In this document: piece after piece, positions 23,301 through 30,426 of the stretch | Numbering within the stretch: position 1 is the first letter of the stretch | Layout: each line of letters opens with the position of its first letter | Origin: Paenibacillus agaridevorans | Lineage (GTDB): Bacteria; Bacillota; Bacilli; Paenibacillales; Paenibacillaceae | Assembly (NCBI RefSeq): GCF_003112455.1 | Contig: NZ_BDQX01000289.1 | Span: 20,412-53,170 of the forward strand | Reading direction: 5' to 3' | Length of the DNA stretch: 32,759 nucleotides | Program-made: the position numbers and the translations under genes | Notes under the pieces: generated by a model | What the model was told of the DNA's origin: nothing | The model's input: only the letters and a program-made list of their open reading frames with translations | The model's database searches: none

Positions 23301-23951
23301 ATGCTGTCTGGCGTTATTCTTGCAGGCGGTCATCATCGGAGGATGAAGGGAGAAAATCGGGCTTTCCTCTTGTTGGAAGGCAGGACGCTGCTGGAGAGGC
23401 AAATTAGTGCAATGCGCACTTGTTGCAATGAAATTACGATTGTGGCCAATGATCCGCAGCCGTTCCTTAGAGCGGTTGACCGGGACATACGAATTATTAC
23501 GGATTATTATACGGACAAAGGCGTGTTAAGCGGCATGCATGCCGGCCTGGCGCTGGCGCAGAATCAAAATGTATGGGTAGTCGGATGTCACATGCCGTTT
23601 CCGTCGGCTGATGCGGCCATGCTGTTGCAGGCTTATAAAACGGATCATGTGGATGCGGTTATTCCCTGGGTAGACAAAGGCGCATTCCCGCTGCACGGCA
23701 TTTATGATCGTTCCTGCGCACGACGAATCGGCGAGCAGTTAAATGAGGGAGACTCGTATCTATCAAGATTTTTAAATAGACTCAATTGGATCGAACTGAG
23801 CGAAACGGCCTTTCTCGAAAAGGGTGTCGGTTGTCATTTTACAAAGACGATACATTCGCCGGAGGATTATTATAGCTTGACCAACTCCTTTCTCCAGCAT
23901 GAGTTCGAGTTGCTCTACGGTGGAGAAGATACAAGAAATATCGGTCTATGA
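23301..23951 (+). CDS. MobA-like nucleotidyltransferase, divergent active site
   Basis: This 216-residue Rossmann-type NTP transferase resembles MobA, which adds GMP to molybdopterin. The N-terminal LAGGHHRRMKGENRAFL occupies the place of the usual LAGGxSxRMGxDKAxL loop, with Arg for the Lys. The later VVGCHMPFP stands where the family has CDxP, so the metal-binding Asp is replaced by His. Both changes hit catalytic positions, so GTP transfer may be altered or lost. It heads a five-gene unit with hemerythrin-like proteins and nrdDG. ATG 23301 is preferred (GGGAGTGAT upstream); GTG 23292 is in frame. Confidence 0.75.
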   Translation: MLSGVILAGGHHRRMKGENRAFLLLEGRTLLERQISAMRTCCNEITIVANDPQPFLRAVDRDIRIITDYYTDKGVLSGMHAGLALAQNQNVWVVGCHMPFPSADAAMLLQAYKTDHVDAVIPWVDKGAFPLHGIYDRSCARRIGEQLNEGDSYLSRFLNRLNWIELSETAFLEKGVGCHFTKTIHSPEDYYSLTNSFLQHEFELLYGGEDTRNIGL

Positions 23952-23969
23952 CGGGAGGAAAATCAAATC

Positions 23970-24512
23970 ATGGAACAGAGTAAAGCAGGGCATACGGAGA
24001 CGGGATCGGCGGTTTCGACCGTGTTGTCCGTCTTGGTCGACCGGCTGAAAGAGGAACATATCGAGTTGAAAAAAAGCATTTCCGACTTGGCGGTTAGGGC
24101 CAAGGCTGTCAAATCCGAGCAAGATTTAGGCACAGCTAGTCACGAGTTGTTTCAGTTGAGGTTACACGCCATGTCCTTCCGCGAAAAGCTGGAGCAGCAT
24201 TCCGCATGGGAAGAGGAAATTTTGTTTCCTTTCTTAAGCAGCTATTTCGATCAATCCATCAAGCCTAGTCTGCTGGGTTCCTTGTGGACGCTTGAGAAAG
24301 ATCATGAGCTTGGAGATGACTACCTTCACTCTTTCTTGCGGACTGCAGATGAAATAAAGACCGTAACAGACAGAAAGCGGATGCATGCTGCCGCAGACGA
24401 GCTCATTCAGGCCTGTTGCATTTTGGGCAAGCATCTGGAGAGCGAGGAGCAAATTGTATTCCCGCTGACAGAGACGGTATTGGTAGACATGGAACTCTTA
24501 TTCTGCACATAA
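23970..24512 (+). CDS. Hemerythrin HHE domain protein 1
   Basis: This 180-residue helical protein has the metal-ligand pattern of a hemerythrin-type di-iron four-helix bundle: LKEEHIEL (about 27-34), HSAWEEEILFP (about 76-86), LEKDHELGDDYL (about 108-119) and GKHLESEEQIVFP (about 150-162). Such proteins bind oxygen or nitric oxide, or repair iron-sulfur centres. It starts 18 bases after the mobA-like gene. Next to the oxygen-sensitive glycyl radical enzyme NrdD, a role in oxygen scavenging or protection is a plausible inference. Confidence 0.85.
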   Translation: MEQSKAGHTETGSAVSTVLSVLVDRLKEEHIELKKSISDLAVRAKAVKSEQDLGTASHELFQLRLHAMSFREKLEQHSAWEEEILFPFLSSYFDQSIKPSLLGSLWTLEKDHELGDDYLHSFLRTADEIKTVTDRKRMHAAADELIQACCILGKHLESEEQIVFPLTETVLVDMELLFCT

Positions 24513-24572
24513 GGCAACCATTCCCGTATCGATGGAACTGCCGATTAACAGGATAAGAGGAGTGTCGCATGG

Positions 24573-26630
24573 ATGATCAATGATATTTGCAAGATTCAGG
24601 AAGTGAACACGCGTCTGATGAAATTATACGAAGATATAACCTTTCAAGATGCTGCGGATAGCGATATGAAGCGCGAGAATGCCAATATAGACGGCAATAC
24701 CTCCATGGGGATGATGTTGAAATACGGTTCGGAGGGCGCCAAACAATTTAACGAGCTGTTTCTTCTCAAGCCAGAGCATGCCGACGCTCATAAAAACGGG
24801 GATATCCATATTCACGATCTGGACTTCCTTTCCCTAACGACAACCTGTTGCCAGATTGATATTCGGCAATTGTTTGATGGAGGCTTCGGCACCGGGCATG
24901 GCCGTGTCAGGGAACCCAAAGATATAAGGAGTTATGCGGCACTTGCGTGTATCGCGATTCAATCGAATCAGAACGATCAGCATGGAGGACAGAGTATTCC
25001 GAACTTTGATTACGGAATGGCGGGGGGCGTTGGCAAAACGTATGTCCGTCATTACAGGGATAATCTGCTGAAAATGTTGAAATGGAAATTCGGCTTGGGA
25101 GATGACGGGGAAAAGGCAGTGCTGCATCTATTCGATGAATTGAACGGTGCAGGACTGCTGCCTCGCATAAGCCGGAATCCGTATGAGAAGGAGCGGGAGA
25201 AAGAGCTGCTTGGCCAAGTGCTGAGCGATCCAATCGATATAAATGAAGCACAGCAGATCGCGGAAGCCCATGCACTTGCGGAAACGGAGAAAAGCACTTA
25301 TCAAGCTATGGAAGCGTTGATCCATAACCTCAATACGATGCATAGCCGGGCCGGGGCGCAAATTCCGTTCAGCTCCATTAATTACGGGACGGATACAAGC
25401 CCGGAGGGCAGGATGATTATACGGAGTATCCTTTTGGCTACGGAGAAGGGACTTGGCAACGGGGAAACGCCTATTTTCCCTATTCAAATTTTTCGTGTGA
25501 AGGAAGGAATCAACTATAACCCGGGCGACCCGAATTATGATTTATTACAACTCGCCTTCCGGGTAAGCGCCAAACGATTATTCCCCAATTTTTCGTTCCA
25601 GGATGCGCCGTTTAACGCCCAATATTATACGGCGGGAAAACCGGAGACGGAAATTGCTTATATGGGCTGCAGAACAAGAGTGATCGGAAATGTATACGAC
25701 GATTCTCGTGAAATTACATTCGGAAGAGGGAATTTAAGCTTTACGACAATCAATTTGCCGAGGTTGGCTCTATTAAATAGAGGGAACATCACTATGTTCC
25801 TCTATGAGCTTGATCGAATGATGGATATCGTGATTCGGCAGCTTCTGGATCGGTTTGAAATTCAGGCCCGCAAAAAGGTAAAAAATTTCCCGTTTTTGAT
25901 GGGACAAGGGATATGGATCGATTCTGGATTACTGAAGCCGGATGACGAAATTCGAGAGGTTATTAAGCATGGCAGCTTATCGGCAGGATTTATCGGACTG
26001 GCGGAATGCTTGAAAGCGCTCATCGGAAGCCATCATGGCGAATCCGAGGAGGCGAGACAGTTGGGACTTCGAATAATCGGGAAAATGAGAGGGAAAATGG
26101 ATGCGGCAGCCAAGGAGCATCAATTAAACTTTTCGTTGCTGGCTACACCGGCGGAAGGGCTGTCCGGCCGTTTTGTGCAGATGGACAGAACGAGATTCGG
26201 CGTCATACCGGATATTACGGATCGGGAATATTATACGAACAGCTTTCATCTTCCCGTCTATTATGCAACGACGGCCTATAAGAAAATAAGGATCGAAGCT
26301 CCCTATCACGCGTTGACGAACGCCGGGCATATCACATACGTCGAACTTGACGGCGATCCGTTAAACAACCTGCAAGTCTTTGAAAAAATGATCCGCGCCA
26401 TGAAGGAGAACGGCATCGGCTACGGTTCTATCAACCATCCCGTTGACCGCGACTCCGTTTGCGGCTACACGGGCCTTATAAACGACAGTTGTCCATCCTG
26501 CGGCCGAACGGAAGAAGACGGGCCGGCTTTTGAGCGAATTCGAAGGATTACAGGGTATTTGGTCGGTACAATCGATCGTTTTAATGACGCGAAAAGGGCG
26601 GAGGAACGTGAACGAATCAAACATTCCTGA
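24573..26630 (+). CDS. nrdD: Anaerobic ribonucleoside-triphosphate reductase
   Basis: This 685-residue class III ribonucleotide reductase makes dNTPs without oxygen. Features include HIHDLDFL near residue 73 and TTTCCQIDI shortly after. The C-terminus contains CGYTGLINDSCPSCG, which belongs to the zinc-binding cysteines, and RRITGYLVGT with the likely glycyl-radical residue about G661. The length fits the family. It overlaps nrdG by 23 bases. The start is supported by AAGAGGAG ten bases upstream; a nearer ATG at 24569 is out of frame. It depends on NrdG for radical formation. Confidence 0.95.
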   Translation: MINDICKIQEVNTRLMKLYEDITFQDAADSDMKRENANIDGNTSMGMMLKYGSEGAKQFNELFLLKPEHADAHKNGDIHIHDLDFLSLTTTCCQIDIRQLFDGGFGTGHGRVREPKDIRSYAALACIAIQSNQNDQHGGQSIPNFDYGMAGGVGKTYVRHYRDNLLKMLKWKFGLGDDGEKAVLHLFDELNGAGLLPRISRNPYEKEREKELLGQVLSDPIDINEAQQIAEAHALAETEKSTYQAMEALIHNLNTMHSRAGAQIPFSSINYGTDTSPEGRMIIRSILLATEKGLGNGETPIFPIQIFRVKEGINYNPGDPNYDLLQLAFRVSAKRLFPNFSFQDAPFNAQYYTAGKPETEIAYMGCRTRVIGNVYDDSREITFGRGNLSFTTINLPRLALLNRGNITMFLYELDRMMDIVIRQLLDRFEIQARKKVKNFPFLMGQGIWIDSGLLKPDDEIREVIKHGSLSAGFIGLAECLKALIGSHHGESEEARQLGLRIIGKMRGKMDAAAKEHQLNFSLLATPAEGLSGRFVQMDRTRFGVIPDITDREYYTNSFHLPVYYATTAYKKIRIEAPYHALTNAGHITYVELDGDPLNNLQVFEKMIRAMKENGIGYGSINHPVDRDSVCGYTGLINDSCPSCGRTEEDGPAFERIRRITGYLVGTIDRFNDAKRAEERERIKHS

Positions 26631-27141
26631 CCATAAGGAGCCGGAATTGCGCATCGCCGGATTGGTACAAGAATCCATTGTGGATGGACCGGGTTTAAGA
26701 CTTGTTGTATTTGCCCAAGGCTGTCCTCATCGCTGCCGGGGTTGCCACAATCCGCATACCCACTCGTATGAAGGCGGCATAACCGTCAGTATCGACGCGA
26801 TTACGAATGCCATTATTCAAAATCCGCTGCTTGATGGAGTGACCTTAAGCGGAGGCGAACCTTTTCTTCAAGCAGAGGGGTTCGCAGAGCTGGCCGCCAG
26901 AGTGAAGGCCATGGGCTTGCACGTGATGACATACACCGGATATATCTATGAAACGATCGTAGCCGGTTTAAACAGACATGACGGATGGCGCAGTTTGCTG
27001 GACAATACCGACGTTCTGGTGGACGGGCCGTTTGTGCTCAAGCAACGCAGCCTCTCTTTGCGGTACCGGGGCTCAAGCAATCAGCGGTTGATCGACGTGA
27101 AACAATCCGGACGGGCAGGCCAAGCAATCTGTATTTTCTAA
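26608..27141 (+). CDS. nrdG: Anaerobic ribonucleotide reductase activating protein (radical SAM)
   Basis: This radical SAM activase of about 178 residues makes the glycyl radical on NrdD. The [4Fe-4S] motif C-x3-C-x2-C is in QGCPHRCRGCHN, preceded by the typical IVDGPGLRLVVF and followed by TLSGGEPFLQ, the SAM-binding segment. The start is uncertain: GTG 26608 has GGCGGAGG just ahead, while ATG 26584 adds eight residues without a ribosome binding site. Overlap with nrdD suggests coupled translation. Confidence 0.92.
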   Translation: MNESNIPDHKEPELRIAGLVQESIVDGPGLRLVVFAQGCPHRCRGCHNPHTHSYEGGITVSIDAITNAIIQNPLLDGVTLSGGEPFLQAEGFAELAARVKAMGLHVMTYTGYIYETIVAGLNRHDGWRSLLDNTDVLVDGPFVLKQRSLSLRYRGSSNQRLIDVKQSGRAGQAICIF

Positions 27142-27176
27142 GTGAAGAGAACTAGGCGAATTAGAGGAGGTTGACG

Positions 27177-27746
27177 ATGAAATATTATCACCTTGTTGAT
27201 CGGGATGCGTTGGAGGACCCTTCCCGCAAAACCATGTTTGTGCATAGCGCCAGACGGTTGAAGGATAAGCACTTCTATATGAGGAGAAAAATGGACACGA
27301 TCTATGAGATGAGTTTACGTATTTCCTCCGCTTCAACCGCCGACCATTTACGCGAGTCTCTTACGGAACTTAGAGTGAAGACGCTGGTACTGTTAAATGC
27401 CTTGACCTGCCATGCGGAATGGGAGTCACGTGAATTTTTTGCGAGCCTGCGCGCGCTCGTCTATTTCCAAAACGATCCGAAGCTGCGCTCTTCCCTGGCA
27501 TTGCTGGAGCATGATCAAGTGATCGCGCTGGACTACTTCAGAACATTTTTGAAGAGAAGCGATGCCGCGCTTCATATTTTGCACAGCGGAGCCCTGCCTC
27601 ATAACTTGGCGTTATATGAACGGCTGAAGCAGACGGCGCATCCCGTTACCCAGGCATGTCTGATACTTAAGTGTCATTTTGATATGGAAGAAACATGTAT
27701 CATCCCGCTGACTGATGAAATTTTGCGGGCGATGAAGGCAGGTTAA
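27177..27746 (+). CDS. Hemerythrin-like protein 2
   Basis: This 189-residue helical protein has a ligand pattern parallel to the first hemerythrin gene of this operon: CHAEWESREFF (about 78-88), LLEHDQVIALDYF (about 106-118) and LKCHFDMEETCIIP (about 163-176). The first N-terminal His segment is weaker (LKDKHFYM). The two proteins share only the metal-ligand spacing and helix pattern, so they are distant paralogues. It starts after GAGGAGG, 35 bases past nrdG, and closes the operon. No terminator is visible right after it. Function is inferred only from fold and context. Confidence 0.75.
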   Translation: MKYYHLVDRDALEDPSRKTMFVHSARRLKDKHFYMRRKMDTIYEMSLRISSASTADHLRESLTELRVKTLVLLNALTCHAEWESREFFASLRALVYFQNDPKLRSSLALLEHDQVIALDYFRTFLKRSDAALHILHSGALPHNLALYERLKQTAHPVTQACLILKCHFDMEETCIIPLTDEILRAMKAG

Positions 27747-27890
27747 GCTGCTTCCGTAGCCAAGAAGCCATACGGACACAGTCTGAGCGGAATTTCCAAT
27801 ATATGCCCCATCATTCCGATGGCTCTCCGCAAAGAGGAGATCGCGCGGCCGTTATCGAATACTATACCTCTCAAGTCCAACTAAGCTCGG

Positions 27891-27942
27891 TCAAGGTGAA
27901 ACGGCTACGCCGTCCTTTGGAGGCGCGGCGCGTTTCATTCCG
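27891..27942 (+). repeat. 52-bp palindromic interspersed repeat, copy 2
   Basis: This is the plus-strand counterpart of the element at 8054-8105, matching it at 44 of 52 positions. It folds through TGAAACG...CGTTTCA with an inner GGC-TAC-GCC hairpin. It lies in the 287-base gap between the hemerythrin gene and the sensor kinase; the rest of that gap shows nothing I recognise. Confidence 0.75.
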
Positions 27943-28033
27943 AGAAATATAGAGAAAGTATGGCGAAACTATGTACTTTCCTATATTTCAAAGATCGCCA
28001 GGGCGACATGACGGTATTCGGGGACGGGATTGC

Positions 28034-29374
28034 ATGCTCTATTACTTCTTTGCGCTACTTGCCGCTGCCATCGTGCTGCTGGTCAACGACATTAGGAACG
28101 CCGCGAACAGGTGGGCGGCGTTCTTTCTGGTATTCGCCGCCATCGGCGGATTAGCCGACACGGCTGCGGATACGGGATTGTCCATCGCGGCACGAGGCAT
28201 CGAACTTCTTAATTTAACGGTGACTCCGTATGGCGTACTTATGTTCGCGATGACGTATTCCGGACTTCCGGATCGCCGTCGCAAGCCATATTCCCTTTTG
28301 CGATGGCTGCTCTTATTGCCGGTGTTTGCCATGCTTGCGGCAGGGCTCGCGATGCCGGGGCTGCCCATACGATACGGGTGGCTCCTGCTATGGAGCGGAC
28401 CTTATTATGTAATATCCTGTATTCTGCTGGTCTTGGCGTTATGGCGGGAGAAGGATACCCGCAAGAGAAGGCAGCGGCTCGTGACGACGCTTCTCTTTGT
28501 GCCGACTCTGCTGGCCGTGCTCATGTTCATCTACGTGGCCAGAACGTTCGCGCCGGACTTTCCTTTCTTCGGCTATGTGGCCGCCTTCATTTCCTATTCG
28601 CTGGCGGCGGGGCTGCTTCTCGCGTTCGCCTATGGCGTGCTCGGCGTAAGGCTGCGCTTCGAACGTGATCCTCTGGAGAGTGCCATGAAGGCGGCGAGCT
28701 CCGGGACGAATCTGCTCAATCATACGATTAAGAACGAGATCGGCAAAATCGCCATTAGCGCGGACAATGCGCGCCGTTCGCTGCCGCCCGGCGTCGACGA
28801 AGAGGTACAGCAGCATCTGGCGATTATCGAGCGATCTTCGGAGCATATGCGTGCCATGGTGGAACGGCTCCATGGCCGCACGAAGGCCATCGAGCTTCGG
28901 GAGGAGCCGGTTCGGCTCGACTTGCTGGCGAGCTCGGTCACGGAGGACTACCGCGAACGCGCCGAGCGGGCCCAAGTCCTTGTAGAAATTCATTGTAGGT
29001 GCGCTCCGACCGTAGTCTGCGACCCTGTGCATGTGAGAGAAGCGCTCGGCAATCTGCTGGCGAATGCGATAGAAGCGTCTCCTTCACCCGGAGGGAGAGT
29101 GGAGGTCGCTCTGAACGCGGGCAAACGAAATGTCACGCTGTCGGTTGGCGACAATGGTCCCGGCATGACGCGATCGCAAACGGCAAGGGCGTTCGAACCG
29201 TTTTATAGCACCAAAAATGGAGCGAATAATTACGGTCTGGGTCTCTCGTACGTCTATAATGTGATGCATGCGCACGGCGGATCGGCGGAGCTCTCGGGCA
29301 AAGAATCGGGCGGAGTGGCGGCATCTCTCGTGTTCCCGCGTAAGAAGGTCTTGCGGCAGAATGGAGGCGGGTAA
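28034..29374 (+). CDS. Sensor histidine kinase with seven membrane helices
   Basis: In this 446-residue kinase the first 215 residues form about seven TM helices, separated by very short loops, so the signal is probably sensed in or near the membrane. A DHp segment LLNHTIKNEIGKI (phospho-acceptor His about 230) follows. The ATPase domain has N-box NLLANAIEAS, G1 DNGPGM and G2 NYGLGLS. The start at ATG 28034 comes just before the first helix, with GGGGACGGG upstream; the frame is open for 21 more codons that are not hydrophobic. The stop is one base from the regulator start, so they form a two-component pair. The stimulus is unknown. Confidence 0.87.
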   Translation: MLYYFFALLAAAIVLLVNDIRNAANRWAAFFLVFAAIGGLADTAADTGLSIAARGIELLNLTVTPYGVLMFAMTYSGLPDRRRKPYSLLRWLLLLPVFAMLAAGLAMPGLPIRYGWLLLWSGPYYVISCILLVLALWREKDTRKRRQRLVTTLLFVPTLLAVLMFIYVARTFAPDFPFFGYVAAFISYSLAAGLLLAFAYGVLGVRLRFERDPLESAMKAASSGTNLLNHTIKNEIGKIAISADNARRSLPPGVDEEVQQHLAIIERSSEHMRAMVERLHGRTKAIELREEPVRLDLLASSVTEDYRERAERAQVLVEIHCRCAPTVVCDPVHVREALGNLLANAIEASPSPGGRVEVALNAGKRNVTLSVGDNGPGMTRSQTARAFEPFYSTKNGANNYGLGLSYVYNVMHAHGGSAELSGKESGGVAASLVFPRKKVLRQNGGG

Positions 29375-29375
29375 A

Positions 29376-30038
29376 ATGGAGTGGAAGACGGACGGCGGGA
29401 GCGGTCCCATTCGAATATTGATTGTGGAGGATGATCTTGACTGGATCAAAGCTATCTCTGCTTTTTTGAATAACGAATCCGACATGCTCGTGGTCGGCGC
29501 CGCAACGACAACGGATGAAGCGCTGCAACTGGCGGATACGCTGCCGTTTGACGTTGCGCTGGTGGACATCCAGCTGACGGCAGGCGGACACGAGGGGATC
29601 TACGCCGCCCTTGAGCTGCATCAGTCGCATGCCGCCAAAATCATCATGCTGACATCCGTAACCGATGAAGCCGTCATGACGCAGGCTTTTACCGCCGGGG
29701 CCGTCAATTACATCGAGAAGTCGCGCTACAGAGATCTTCCGGCAGCGATTCGAACCGCTTACCGCCATCCGGCGGCGATGGAGGCCTTACTGAAGGAGTT
29801 CGCCAGGCTGAAGCGCGAGGAGCAGCTCGGGGCGTTGACGCCGGCAGAGCGCGAGGTTTTCGAACTTATCGAGCAAGGGCATACGCAGTCGGAAATCGAG
29901 AAGAAGCTGTACAAGGCGGAGAGCACGCTTAAAAATCAGGTCAACAAAGTGTTGAAGAAGCTTGGCGTTCGGAGCAGCAAGGAAGCCGTGGAATTGGTAC
30001 GCCGCAAGGGATTGTTCCGAAGGGGAGACAAGCGTTAG
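29376..30038 (+). CDS. LuxR/NarL-type response regulator
   Basis: This 220-residue regulator has a receiver domain at about residues 10-130, with acidic VEDD near the start, phospho-acceptor Asp in VALVDIQL (about 60) and switch Thr/Ser in MLTSV. The Lys at the end of the receiver is in YIEKSRY. A C-terminal helix-turn-helix (about 150-210) begins with LTPAEREVFELIEQGHTQSEI, of GerE type. GGAGG lies eight bases before the ATG; ATG 29361 is in frame but overlaps the kinase. Its targets are unknown; the secreted protein gene downstream is one candidate. Confidence 0.9.
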   Translation: MEWKTDGGSGPIRILIVEDDLDWIKAISAFLNNESDMLVVGAATTTDEALQLADTLPFDVALVDIQLTAGGHEGIYAALELHQSHAAKIIMLTSVTDEAVMTQAFTAGAVNYIEKSRYRDLPAAIRTAYRHPAAMEALLKEFARLKREEQLGALTPAEREVFELIEQGHTQSEIEKKLYKAESTLKNQVNKVLKKLGVRSSKEAVELVRRKGLFRRGDKR

Positions 30039-30185
30039 TCTTCTGCGGGTTGCCGCCATTAGGCTGACAAGCGCAATGGAGCGCGGCAGGAAGGTCGGAG
30101 TCATCCAAGATACACCAGATGCATCTTGCCCTGGAACGACCATTCGTTCGGCAAACTTCTTGATCTGTTCCGACCAAATCTATTT

Positions 30186-30216
30186 TCGGCTGGATTTTTT
30201 CCAGCCGATTTTTTTT
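30186..30216 (+). terminator. Rho-independent terminator after the two-component genes
   Basis: A perfect 9-bp stem TCGGCTGGA/TCCAGCCGA with a TTTTT loop is followed by eight T. It is the strongest terminator in the window. Confidence 0.93.
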
Positions 30217-30350
30217 ATATATTAGGGTCAAGAGATGCGAAGCTCTTGGCCTGATCATTGCCGGCAGTGGTTCAAGGTGACAAATTTATACGTTAATGGG
30301 GGGATGGAGCGGGCTTGGCTTTATAGACTTGATCATGTTCATGTAGTTGC

Positions 30351-30380
30351 TTGACACTAGAATTGTAACCGCTTTCTAAG
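30351..30380 (+). promoter_or_regulatory. Promoter with overlapping CcpA cre site
   Basis: A consensus -35 TTGACA (30351-30356) is followed after 17 bases by a poor -10 (TTCTAA, 30374-30379). TGTAACCGCTTTCT at 30364-30377 matches the cre consensus TGWAANCGNTNWCA at 13 of 14 positions and sits between and over the promoter elements, where CcpA binding would block transcription. This fits glucose repression of the secreted protein gene that starts at 30427. The rest of the 30039-30426 gap shows nothing else I recognise. Confidence 0.65.
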
Positions 30381-30426
30381 GTTTGCCGCCAACAACGGCT
30401 AAGATTTGAAGGGAGGAAGGCTAACG

